Position numbers and translations under genes: made by a program. Under the pieces are notes generated by a model, which was not told the origin of the DNA, did no database searches, and saw only the letters and a program-made list of their open reading frames with translations. 36,472 nucleotides of DNA from assembly GCA_022848865.1 (NCBI GenBank), contig JAJISE010000017.1:1-36472 (forward strand), given 5' to 3'. This DNA is from Candidatus Thermoplasmatota archaeon. GTDB lineage: Archaea; Thermoplasmatota; Thermoplasmata; RBG-16-68-12; JAGMCJ01. Below are positions 16,726 to 24,781 of the stretch, in pieces; positions within the stretch are counted from its first letter, which is position 1, and each line of letters begins with the position of its first letter.

Positions 16726-18051
16726 ATGACAAAAGCTCCAGATATTAGGACGACCCCTCCAGGCCCGAAGGCGAAGGAGATAGTGGAAAGAGATTCCGAG
16801 TTCGTTGCCACGACGACGAAGACGTCTCCCATAGTCGCAAAAAGGGCCAGAGGCTCCATCGTGGAGGACGTGGACGGCAACGTCTATGTGGACTTCACAT
16901 GCGGAATCGGTGTCACGAACGTTGGCCATTGCCATCCAGAAGTTGTAGATGCGATCAAGAAGCAGTCATCAGAGCTGATCCACTTCGCGGGCACGGACTT
17001 CTACTACGAGATCCAGGTGGATCTCGCGGAGAGGCTCTGCAAGATCACGCCTGGGGATTCTCCCAAGAAGGTGTTCTACACCAATAGCGGAACCGAGGGA
17101 ACGGAGGCGTCCATCAAGATAGTGAAATGGAACACTCAGAAGCCCCTGATAATCGGATTCATCCGCGCGTTCCACGGAAGGACCATGGGCTCCTTGGCGA
17201 TCACGGCCAGCAAGCCCGTCCACAGAGCGAGGTTCGCCCCGATGATGCCCGGGGTCGTTCACATACCATTTGCCTACTGCTACAGGTGTTCGTACAAGAT
17301 GGAGTTCCCGGATTGTGGCCTCCACTGTGCTAAGATCCTCGAGGAGCTGTACTTCGAGGCCCATGTGCCGCCAGAAGACGTTGCGGCGATATTCACTGAG
17401 CCAGTGCAGGGCGAGGGAGGATACGTCGTTCCACCGAAGGGTTGGATTGACGAGATTGCGAGCATAGCGAGAAGGCACGAGATCCTGCTCGTGGATGATG
17501 AGGTCCAAGCGGGGTTCGGGAGAACGGGGAAGATGTTCGGCATCGAACACTCCAATACCGTTCCGGACGTCCTCTATACGGCGAAGGGGATCGCATCCGG
17601 GATGCCCATGGGAGCTGTCATCTTGGACGCCAAGCTCGATTTCGGCGTGCAGGGTGCCCACTCGAATACATTCGGCGGGAACCTCGTCGCCTGTGCCGCG
17701 GCCCTGAAGACGATAGAGCTGATAGAGAGGGAGGGCATGCTGGACAACGCGAATCGCATGGGTAAGGTGCTCAAGGACCGGCTGGATGAGATGGCCGGGA
17801 CATACAACATCATGGGCGATAACAGAGGCCTGGGCCTGATGTGGGCGACGGAGTTTGTCAAGGACAGGGCGACCAAGGAGTTCGCAGTCAAGGAGCGGAA
17901 CGAGATCGTCAAGCTCGCCTACGAGAGGGGGCTCATCCTGTTGCCTGCGGGCAAGTCCGCGATCAGGTACATCCCGGCCCTCAACATCACCGAGGAGGAG
18001 CTCAATTCAGGTGTGGATGTCCTCGAGAGCTGCATCAAGGACGTGGCCTAG
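16726..18051 (+). CDS. Class III aminotransferase, 4-aminobutyrate/ornithine type
   Basis: The 441-residue PLP enzyme belongs to the acetylornithine/4-aminobutyrate aminotransferase group. Marks: FYTNSGTEGTEASIK (phosphate-binding SGTE), FHGRTMGSLAIT, EPVQGEGGYVVPPKG, LLVDDEVQAGFGRTGKMF (D binding the PLP nitrogen), and the PLP lysine in YTAKGIASGMPMG. A cysteine-rich insert, YCYRCSYKMEFPDCGLHC, is typical of the archaeal branch, in which some members are annotated as ornithine aminotransferases or broad amino acid racemases. The substrate is therefore open. ATG 16726 is preferred; GTG 16717 is in frame. The 3' end overlaps tiaS by 17 bases tail-to-tail. Confidence 0.9.
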   Translation: MTKAPDIRTTPPGPKAKEIVERDSEFVATTTKTSPIVAKRARGSIVEDVDGNVYVDFTCGIGVTNVGHCHPEVVDAIKKQSSELIHFAGTDFYYEIQVDLAERLCKITPGDSPKKVFYTNSGTEGTEASIKIVKWNTQKPLIIGFIRAFHGRTMGSLAITASKPVHRARFAPMMPGVVHIPFAYCYRCSYKMEFPDCGLHCAKILEELYFEAHVPPEDVAAIFTEPVQGEGGYVVPPKGWIDEIASIARRHEILLVDDEVQAGFGRTGKMFGIEHSNTVPDVLYTAKGIASGMPMGAVILDAKLDFGVQGAHSNTFGGNLVACAAALKTIELIEREGMLDNANRMGKVLKDRLDEMAGTYNIMGDNRGLGLMWATEFVKDRATKEFAVKERNEIVKLAYERGLILLPAGKSAIRYIPALNITEEELNSGVDVLESCIKDVA

Positions 18052-19375
18052 TCAGGGAAGCAAGATCGTTCCCCACGACGCCCGTCCTTGAGAGTGGTTT
18101 GCTCAGGTGTCTCCTCGCGCATACTGGCGGTTCATAGGGACCCAGTTCCAACTCCCGCTTGACCTTCACGACCTTCGCGGAGCCTTCCTCAGCCTTTGTG
18201 TGACACTTCCTGCAGCGATAACCGGACCCCTTGCCCGTGGACTTCATCGACTTCCCGCACTTCGGACATGCCGGATTGCCAGTTTTCCGGAACCTCTCCC
18301 CGAGCTTCAGGATCTCGATCTTCTCCAGATTGATCGTCCTCGGCGAATCTCTCACGCTGCCGAAGACCCGGACCTCGTCCCCGAGGGAGAGCGTCCTGCC
18401 GACATCCCTGAACTGCTTGGACGGCTCATATACGGTGCACTCGACACTCCCCGTGCCGTCGCCGATCTCGAAGACAACGTGACCCCTTTCGATATCTGCG
18501 GGTTCCCTGGTGACTCTTCCCGCAACGATTACGGACTCGTACTCCCCGATGTCGCTGATTCGCTTTCGTATCAGGTGGTCGTCCGTTCCTTGATTGGTCA
18601 GGAAGAGATGCCATCTGTCGATGTCCTCTGAATCTATCATCTCCATGGCATCCAGCAGGTCATCGGGCTCGTCTCCCCGGATCCCGAAGAGGACAGGGCA
18701 CGGAGAGTTTGGGGCAATCGCGACTCTCTCATTCAGATAATCGTAGTTGTTGAACGTGCACCGGGTCTTCGTGTCCATTCCCTTCACGGATCCGTCCGAT
18801 ATCCTCCGAGGAGACCCCCATTTCGAGCGTTCTCTGTACGTGATGATCTCATACGTCCGGTCCCTGGGCATCCAGGAGATCGCGGAACACGCACCGATCA
18901 GCCCTCTGCCGTTCTTGTACTTCTTCGTCTCGCCGAGGCCGGTGACCATCCTCTCGACCTCCGGGAGGGTCACGAGTCCCCTCACGGCTCGCCAGTACAA
19001 CGACGGACTGGGCTTCTTCTGCAGTATCGCGAAGGCGGGATTGGTCTTGTCCTCATGGAAATGAGCGTATGTCTCCAGGATACTGGACAGCCGCTCGACC
19101 GCATCGTCTGGAATGGGGCCGGGAAGCTCTCTCTCGAAGGCGAACACCGATGTCCCCGAGATCTCGCCCGCGAAGAGCCTCCTTCCGCCTCGGCGGCCCA
19201 TCCTGACGCAGATGGCGCCATTGCCTCTGGTCTTCCACGGTATGTTGGGATTCAGACGCACCAGCCTGGGATATCCTATCAAGTCCAAGTCGTCGAATTC
19301 CCTGATGATCTCGGACACTAGATACGTCGTGCACATCCCGGACAGGGAGTCCGTGTCGTCGACGCCGATGTAGAT
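18035..19375 (-). CDS. tiaS: tRNA(Ile2) 2-agmatinylcytidine synthetase TiaS
   Basis: TiaS attaches agmatine to C34 of tRNA-Ile2 so that it reads AUA. Domains: N-terminal catalytic part with YIGVDDTDS at the very start, KTRGNGAICVRMGR and a TKKYKNGRGLIGACSAISW segment, then FGIRGD, an OB-fold (VIVAGRVTREPADIERGHV), and a C-terminal zinc ribbon (CPKCGKSM, then CRKCHTKA). The first ordinary start, ATG 19336, would cut off the essential DDTDS motif. In the same frame, an RBS GAGGT is followed after six bases by ATC at 19375, which would give (M)YIGVDDTDS; an in-frame TGA precedes it. I set the start there. A point error turning ATG into ATC is the main alternative. Confidence 0.9.
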   Translation of the reverse strand: MYIGVDDTDSLSGMCTTYLVSEIIREFDDLDLIGYPRLVRLNPNIPWKTRGNGAICVRMGRRGGRRLFAGEISGTSVFAFERELPGPIPDDAVERLSSILETYAHFHEDKTNPAFAILQKKPSPSLYWRAVRGLVTLPEVERMVTGLGETKKYKNGRGLIGACSAISWMPRDRTYEIITYRERSKWGSPRRISDGSVKGMDTKTRCTFNNYDYLNERVAIAPNSPCPVLFGIRGDEPDDLLDAMEMIDSEDIDRWHLFLTNQGTDDHLIRKRISDIGEYESVIVAGRVTREPADIERGHVVFEIGDGTGSVECTVYEPSKQFRDVGRTLSLGDEVRVFGSVRDSPRTINLEKIEILKLGERFRKTGNPACPKCGKSMKSTGKGSGYRCRKCHTKAEEGSAKVVKVKRELELGPYEPPVCARRHLSKPLSRTGVVGNDLASLTRPRP

Positions 19376-19474
19376 GTCAGCACCTCAGGGAGTAGAACCC
19401 AGCAGCAGAAATAAGCCTTTAGGAGAAAACCGAAAGCTCTATCTACTGAGACCTGCTATTAAGGGGAGAACCGC

Positions 19475-19894
19475 ATGCCAGTGAAGCATTTTGAGTTGTT
19501 GGCCATCGAGGGGAAGAGATTCTCCAAGCTGAGCGAGAAGCCGAGAAACGTCAGGATAGACCATAACAGCTCCGTGACCTCCGTTACGGAGAAAAGCAAG
19601 AACGAGGCGGTGATCGACTTCCGGTTCATGGCGAACTACCAGGGTCTCGGCGTGATATCCATCGAAGGGAGCCTCGTGTACGAGGGCGATGCGAAGGAGA
19701 TCGTGGTGCAGTGGAGGAACCAGAGAAAGATGCCTGACAAGGTGGCGACCGAGGTCCATCAGGCGATCATGAACAACTGCATCCCCGAAGCAGTCGTAAT
19801 CGCGAGGGACATAAGACTGCCCCCGCCGGTTCCGCTCCCTCCCATAAGAATCGGTGGAAAACCGAAGGACAGCACGGGCATCGAGGTTGCCTGA
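19475..19894 (+). CDS. Conserved archaeal protein of unknown function, 139 aa
   Basis: The protein begins PVKHFELLAIEGKRFSK, continues with NVRIDHNSSVTSV, VIDFRFMANYQGLGVISIEG and LVYEGDAKEIVVQW, and ends with a proline-rich segment RLPPPVPLPPIRIGG. The strand-rich core followed by helix and Pro-rich tail recalls the SecB fold, a resemblance in layout only. I recall similar unnamed proteins in other euryarchaea but cannot assign a function. ATG 19475 follows GGGGAG by six bases. It is convergent with the coiled-coil gene, two bases apart, and divergent from tiaS. Confidence 0.8.
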   Translation: MPVKHFELLAIEGKRFSKLSEKPRNVRIDHNSSVTSVTEKSKNEAVIDFRFMANYQGLGVISIEGSLVYEGDAKEIVVQWRNQRKMPDKVATEVHQAIMNNCIPEAVVIARDIRLPPPVPLPPIRIGGKPKDSTGIEVA

Positions 19895-19896
19895 CG

Positions 19897-22482
19897 CTAC
19901 TTGATGTGGTCCAGCGAGAAGGACCCTATGTTCACTCCGTGCTTGCTGTACGTGTACTTTATCCATGCCCTGGACTGAACGTCACCGATGCCCTTGACGC
20001 TCAGGAGGGACTTGAGCTGCTCGACCTTGAAGTCCAGCATGCCCTCCATCATGCTTCCTATCATCTGGATCTCCTGGTCGGTGTGCATGCCCTTCTCGAT
20101 TATGTACAGTGCGACGGCCTTGTGCCTCTTCCTTCTTCCGGCGAAGGCCTGCAGGAACTTGAATATCGACGTCGAGTCCAGGTATGCGATGAGGGTTGAC
20201 ACGGATCGGAAAACGAGCCTGTAGTACTTGTGGTTCTTGAGCAACTCCTTCGAGATCTTGTCCACTGCGCTCAGTATGGCCTTGTAGTCGGTCGGGTCCT
20301 CCAAGTAGATTGTGTACGGGTCCTCCTCCACCTCGCCCATGCTCTTGGAGTAGGAGTCCACATACTTCACCAGACCCAGCTTCTCGTACTCCTCGTATCC
20401 GGAGACGACCGCACCCATCTCCTCCCTTATGTCGGAGGGCATCTTCTCCGTCGTCACCCATATCGTCGGGATGCCCTTCCTCAGGGCCTCGGCCATGAAC
20501 CCGTTGGCAACGACCTCTTTTCCGACGAAAGGCGGACCGTAGATGAGGACGTTGGAACCGAACGGTATCCCGCCCAGGAGCAGGTCGTCGAGTCTCGGAG
20601 TTCCCGTCTTGACCTTCTCCACTTTGAACTCGAGCATCCTCTCCTCTTCGCGGGCGTCGATCTCCTCCTCTATCAGGCCCTGCTCGCGCAGGCGGAGCTC
20701 CTCCATCTTGGACTTCAGGTACTTCTCCTTGGCCCTGACCTCGTCCTCCTTTCTCGCGATCTCCACCTTGAGGGACTCGAGGCGGTCCTTCATCTCGTGC
20801 TCCTCGATGTTCATGGAGGACGCCTTCGCCTCCTCGACCTTCCTTCTCTCTGCCGACAGCCTCTTCTCTCGGTAGAGCAGGTCCTCCTCTCTCCTCAGGA
20901 GCTCCTCTTCCTTGTAGGACAGGGGCTCCTTGACCTTCTGGAGCTCGTCCTCCTTGTCCCTGAGCTCGTCCTTGAGCCTGTCGATCTCCTCCTCTCTGAG
21001 GAGGATTGACTTCTCCTTTGCCTGGAGGTCCTTCTCCTTGGCTATGAGGACCTCGTCTATCTCGTTCTCGGAAAGCTGTCGCAGATCCTGGCTGTCCTTA
21101 CGTAGCTTCTCATCGATCCTGGAGGTCTGGATCTCTCCCTCGAGATGTATGATCTTCTTCCTCAGCTCGTCCTCTTTCTCAAGGAAGTCCTTCTCTTTCT
21201 CCCTCAGCTCGGCCTGAAGTCTCAGTTCCAGCTCGTGCTCGCCTGACTCGCCACCGGGAACGAGCTCTCCGTTCTGGACCGCCCGCTCGTACGCTTCGAG
21301 CTGGTCCTCCTTCGCCTTGATATCGGCTTCCCTCACCACGAGCGCCAGTTCCTTCTCCTTCAGGGCCTTCTTGTCCGCAGGCATCTCGTCCAGTTTTCCC
21401 TCCAGCTGGGCCTTCATGTTCTCCATCACCGTGCCCATCCTCTCGAGCTCGATCTGCAGTCTCTTCCTCTCCGCACCCTCCTCGGCCAGCTTCTTCTTGA
21501 CGGCGGGACCTCCGCCGCGGACCATCTGCTCCTTCATGTACTTGACAACGGCAGATGTTCCCTTCTTCAGGTGGCTGATGTCCTCCTCCAGCTGCTTTCT
21601 CTTGCGGACCTCGGTCTGCAGGTTCTTGCTGAGCTCGGCTGTCTCTTCGATGAGCTTCATCGGGTCGAACTTCCCCGTACGGACTGCCTCCAGTTCCTTC
21701 TCTATGATCTTCTTCAGTTCATTGAGCTCGATGCTCATGCCGTCGACTTCGTCTTCCTTGCGCTTGATGTCATCCTCTCGATCGTTGAGGATCTGCTGTC
21801 TTTCAAGGAGCTCTCTGCTCTCAACGACATCCCCGACTGGGGCGGCTCCAGACTCTCCGAGCCAGGTTTCGAGCGCGTCCTCCTCTCCGGTCAGCCACTT
21901 GCGCAGGGCCCCCATAGTGTCATCCTCACCGTCGCTGGCCGCTTCGGCCGGCGCAGGGCTCTTCTGCTCGGGCGGATCGCCACCGAGCCAGACGCCGAGA
22001 GCGTCGTCCGAATCCCCGGACAACCAGTCGGTGAGGGCCTCTGGGTCCTTCTTGTCCTCCGCGGGTTCGGTGGGATCGAGGATGTTGTTCATGATCGTCT
22101 CCGCAAGCTTGTCCCCGATACCATTGATGGCGGAGAGGTCCTCCAGGGCGGCGGATTTCAGATCCTCCAGAGAGGAATAGCCATTATCGAACAGGATCTC
22201 GGCTTTCGATTCACCGACTCCCTTTATGTTCGAGAAAACCTTGACTGCGTCCTCCCTGGAAGGATCTTCGGGCGTACTTGGACTGGCAACGGATGGTTCA
22301 GGATTCGGCGCAGGATTCTCAGGGCCGGGATTCCCGGCCTTCTTCTCTGAGATGTCCTTGGATTGCGTCCCGCATATGGTACACTGATCCTGCGGGTTCA
22401 AAGGACCCCCGCACACGGCGCAGACACCCGCTTCTGCAGAATCCTTCTTGGGACTAGCCTTCTTCTTGTCTTCGCTTGCCAA
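19897..22482 (-). CDS. Long coiled-coil protein with zinc ribbon, HhH and degenerate KaiC domain
   Basis: The 861 residues run: zinc ribbon (CAVCGGPLNPQDQCTICG, about 21-38); acidic, proline-rich linker; helix-hairpin-helix pair (IKGVGESKAEILFDNGY, INGIGDKLAETIM, about 90-135); short repeats of the LTDWLSGD / VWLGGD / LRKWLTGE / TWLGES type (about 148-212); roughly 400 residues of charged heptad coiled coil (about 225-620); and a KaiC/RAD55-like domain (624-861). In that domain the Walker A is GPPFVGKEV, with Glu656 where Ser/Thr should be, and the Walker B position reads LVFRS, with Arg759 for Asp. It starts with TTG 22482, six bases after the RBS GAGGT. It may be a structural chromosome or membrane-associated scaffold; the function is unknown. 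Confidence 0.85.
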   Translation of the reverse strand: MASEDKKKASPKKDSAEAGVCAVCGGPLNPQDQCTICGTQSKDISEKKAGNPGPENPAPNPEPSVASPSTPEDPSREDAVKVFSNIKGVGESKAEILFDNGYSSLEDLKSAALEDLSAINGIGDKLAETIMNNILDPTEPAEDKKDPEALTDWLSGDSDDALGVWLGGDPPEQKSPAPAEAASDGEDDTMGALRKWLTGEEDALETWLGESGAAPVGDVVESRELLERQQILNDREDDIKRKEDEVDGMSIELNELKKIIEKELEAVRTGKFDPMKLIEETAELSKNLQTEVRKRKQLEEDISHLKKGTSAVVKYMKEQMVRGGGPAVKKKLAEEGAERKRLQIELERMGTVMENMKAQLEGKLDEMPADKKALKEKELALVVREADIKAKEDQLEAYERAVQNGELVPGGESGEHELELRLQAELREKEKDFLEKEDELRKKIIHLEGEIQTSRIDEKLRKDSQDLRQLSENEIDEVLIAKEKDLQAKEKSILLREEEIDRLKDELRDKEDELQKVKEPLSYKEEELLRREEDLLYREKRLSAERRKVEEAKASSMNIEEHEMKDRLESLKVEIARKEDEVRAKEKYLKSKMEELRLREQGLIEEEIDAREEERMLEFKVEKVKTGTPRLDDLLLGGIPFGSNVLIYGPPFVGKEVVANGFMAEALRKGIPTIWVTTEKMPSDIREEMGAVVSGYEEYEKLGLVKYVDSYSKSMGEVEEDPYTIYLEDPTDYKAILSAVDKISKELLKNHKYYRLVFRSVSTLIAYLDSTSIFKFLQAFAGRRKRHKAVALYIIEKGMHTDQEIQMIGSMMEGMLDFKVEQLKSLLSVKGIGDVQSRAWIKYTYSKHGVNIGSFSLDHIK

Positions 22483-22556
22483 TCATGCACCTCTAGAGGC
22501 GTTATGGCGGCCGCTGGCTCGCCATTTGTTGTCGACATATTCTATATTAGGGCGAC

Positions 22557-22566
22557 ACTATAAATA
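22557..22566 (-). promoter_or_regulatory. TATA box of the coiled-coil gene
   Basis: Read on the minus strand, TATTTATAGT lies about 75 bases from the TTG start, leaving a leader of about 50 bases that ends with the GAGGT RBS. Confidence 0.5.
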
Positions 22567-22600
22567 ACTTTCACAGAGGTTCTCCCAGCATGAACGCCAA

Positions 22601-22610
22601 CATATAAATA
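22601..22610 (+). promoter_or_regulatory. TATA box of the 56-aa unknown gene
   Basis: CATATAAATA predicts transcription from about 22630, which excludes ATG 22622 as a start and favours ATG 22685. Confidence 0.55.
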
Positions 22611-22684
22611 CGGAGAATATCATGGCAAAAACCGGAAGTCATCCTGGGTTCCCAGCCTTCGGCAAAAGGGTGGATGGGATAGTA

Positions 22685-22855
22685 ATGGACAAGAAGATTC
22701 ATCTGAAGATCGACAAGAATGACTCGTCAATCACGCTGAAGGACGTCCTTGACAAGATACAGGAGATCCAGAAGGAGAACCCGGAACTCGAGGTCTTTTT
22801 TGACGGCGATGAGTACGCCGTGTGCAGCCGACCGAGAAGGGAGGAGATCGGCTAG
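22685..22855 (+). CDS. Small unknown protein, 56 aa
   Basis: The product reads MDKKIHLKIDKNDSSITLKD, then VLDKIQEIQKENPELEVFFD and GDEYAVCSRPRREEIG: a strand, a helix and a strand in an acidic protein. I do not recognise it. The longer frame from ATG 22622 is unlikely because it begins before the expected transcript start. Its stop overlaps the end of the M29-like gene by four bases, tail-to-tail. Confidence 0.6.
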   Translation: MDKKIHLKIDKNDSSITLKDVLDKIQEIQKENPELEVFFDGDEYAVCSRPRREEIG

Positions 22856-23973
22856 TCGACCTTCCCGAGGCTCAGCCTACCCTTGTCCAGTATGATCCTT
22901 CCGTCCACCTCGACCGTCGGATGGAGGACCGTTCCCGCGAAGTCGAACGTGCTGTCGTTATCCCCGCCCAGAGAGAGGTTGTCACCGATGCCTACGGAGA
23001 CCGCTCCCAGAACGGTCTGGTCGTCGAAGTAGCCGATCATCTGGGCTTTCGGGTTGATCCCGATGCTGAAGCGGGCTATCCTGTCCTTCTCGCCCTTTCC
23101 AGGTTCCAGAAGGTTCCTGAACGCGTCCACGTTCTGCTTCGCCCCGTATGACCTCAGCTTCCCCTCGGCGAACGTCCATTCCAGGTCCTCTATCATCTTT
23201 CCCAGGGACGCCTGTGGACAGTCGAAGAGCACCCTCCCCTCGGCGCTGTCCTCTTGCGGGGCCACGGTCACGTAGCCAGTTGGCAGGTTCGTGAAGGGCC
23301 TGCCGCTCGCGACATCCTGATCGTCAACGACCCCGTCCTCTATGTGGACCCTCCGTCCCGCCATCTGGAAGCGCAGGTCCGTCCCGCTCTCCGAGCTTAT
23401 CCGCACCTCCTTCGCCTGCGCGAGGATGTCCGCGATCCTCTTGCCCAGCTGGGACATCAGGTCGTAGTCGACATCGATGGCCTCGTTCACCGCGCGCTTC
23501 CAGTGCTCTATCGAGAAGCCGTACACGGATGCCCTCTCGGGAGTGATCAGGCCCAGCGTCACGAACGCTCCCCTGATGCTGCTGTCGATGACCTTCTTCT
23601 CCAGCGGCCTGTAGGCCTCCCTTATGGCCGCCATCTTGCTCGTGTCAACGTTGTGGAACATCTCGGGGTTCTCAGGGCCCGCCAGGGCGATGCTCACGGT
23701 GACCTCGTCCAGGGCCTTGAGCTGGTGCCTTGGCGTCTTTCTCAGGAACTCAACGGGGACCTCCGTGAGAGTCCTCTCATACAATTCATCCGTGTCCAGA
23801 GTGATGAGAGGGACGGCTCCGAGCTTCCTGCACTCCAAAGCCATCTCACTGGCCAGTTCTATCGTGTGGTGCCAGGTGTCGATCCAGACCATGTCGTCCT
23901 CTTTCACAGTGAGCGAGTTCCTCACGATTCTCTTGGCTATACTAGATAGGTCTCCTTCCTGCAAGGGGAACAC
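22852..23973 (-). CDS. Aminopeptidase T/M29-like protein with altered metal ligands
   Basis: The protein (373 aa from GTG 23973) has the overall layout of M29 aminopeptidases: an N-terminal alpha/beta half, and a C-terminal half with FTNLPTGYVTVAP, EGRVLFDCPQ, FAEGKL, FSIGINPKA, GAVSVGIGDN and an FDFAGTV segment. In active M29 enzymes these places carry metal ligands (PxGEVFT, GELGIGxNP, GTVHIALG, HxD). Here I read Tyr234, Arg301, Ser326 and no HxD. It may therefore be an inactive relative or use another chemistry. TTG 23964, seven bases after GAGGT, is an alternative start. It is preceded by a gap of 100 bases, with TTTTTATA read on the minus strand. Confidence 0.75.
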   Translation of the reverse strand: MFPLQEGDLSSIAKRIVRNSLTVKEDDMVWIDTWHHTIELASEMALECRKLGAVPLITLDTDELYERTLTEVPVEFLRKTPRHQLKALDEVTVSIALAGPENPEMFHNVDTSKMAAIREAYRPLEKKVIDSSIRGAFVTLGLITPERASVYGFSIEHWKRAVNEAIDVDYDLMSQLGKRIADILAQAKEVRISSESGTDLRFQMAGRRVHIEDGVVDDQDVASGRPFTNLPTGYVTVAPQEDSAEGRVLFDCPQASLGKMIEDLEWTFAEGKLRSYGAKQNVDAFRNLLEPGKGEKDRIARFSIGINPKAQMIGYFDDQTVLGAVSVGIGDNLSLGGDNDSTFDFAGTVLHPTVEVDGRIILDKGRLSLGKVD

Positions 23974-24073
23974 CTCGGTGAGGAAAGCGATACCCAGGTC
24001 TGGTGACCCGGATAGTTTACACCCTCCAATCCTCGTAATACATATCGTGAAGGAGATATAAAAAGGATTTGTC

Positions 24074-24772
24074 TCAGAGAGCCAGTTGTTCGTTGTCGTG
24101 ACTGAAGATCGGGCGCCCGCCCATCTCCCTGAGCGCGTCTAGGGAGGCTAGGGCCTCGACGGAGTTGTGGAGGACGCCGACTATGTTCCGCCTCTCGTAG
24201 TTCTCCTTCAGGGGCGCGATGTCCCCGCAGTAGACGTACCGCTTATCACCTTCGACTATCACGGACTGGTGCCCGGGAGTGTGTCCTGGTGTCTGCATCA
24301 GCGTCACGTCCTCCGTGAGCTCGTGAGTGCCGCTCACGGTCCTGAACCTAGACGCGTCGAAGAGGCTCTTGACGTACGCTCCCTTCTGGAACCTGTGGGG
24401 GTTCTCCGCGTAGGCGAGCTCTATCTCCTGGACGACGAACCTGGCGCCCTTGAAGAGACGGTTGTTGCCGCAGTGGTCCACGTGAAGATGCGTGTTGACG
24501 ACGGTCGTGATATCCTCGGGGGACAGCCCGACCTTTCTCAGGCTCTTCTCGATGGTCATGGACCTGTCGGGCTTGAAGTACTTCACGATCTTCTCGGGCA
24601 GTTCGCCGATCCCCGTGTCCACGAGTATGCGGAGGTCCTCGGACTCGAGGAGCAGCGGCTTCAGGGCGGCCATGTACTTCTTGCCGTAGTAGGAGGTCTT
24701 CCCGTACACGAGCAGGCCGAGGTCGATCTCGAAACATCCATCGGAAAGCAGCACAACTCTCTTTGCGGTCGT
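24074..24772 (-). CDS. N-acyl-homoserine-lactonase-type metallo-beta-lactamase
   Basis: The protein has the metal-binding motif THLHVDHCGNN, then GHTPGHQ, a later Asp in YCGDIAPL and a final His in FSHDNEQL, as in AiiA-like lactonases and related hydrolases; the real substrate is unknown. The first ordinary start is GTG 24754. However, the RBS AAGGT just after purM is followed six bases later by ACG at 24772, which in the same frame would give (M)TAKRVVLLSDG, a normal N-terminus for this family; TAA of purM lies in frame just before. I set the start at ACG with the GTG as alternative. It is downstream of purM by nine bases. Confidence 0.82.
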   Translation of the reverse strand, partial: TTAKRVVLLSDGCFEIDLGLLVYGKTSYYGKKYMAALKPLLLESEDLRILVDTGIGELPEKIVKYFKPDRSMTIEKSLRKVGLSPEDITTVVNTHLHVDHCGNNRLFKGARFVVQEIELAYAENPHRFQKGAYVKSLFDASRFRTVSGTHELTEDVTLMQTPGHTPGHQSVIVEGDKRYVYCGDIAPLKENYERRNIVGVLHNSVEALASLDALREMGGRPIFSHDNEQLAL

Positions 24773-24781
24773 TGGATCACC

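Noticed and set aside
20230-22350. Long plus-strand ORFs opposite the coiled-coil gene
   Set aside because: They mirror the repetitive Glu/Lys/Leu codons of the minus-strand coiled coil and are Ser/Leu-rich shadows without an RBS.
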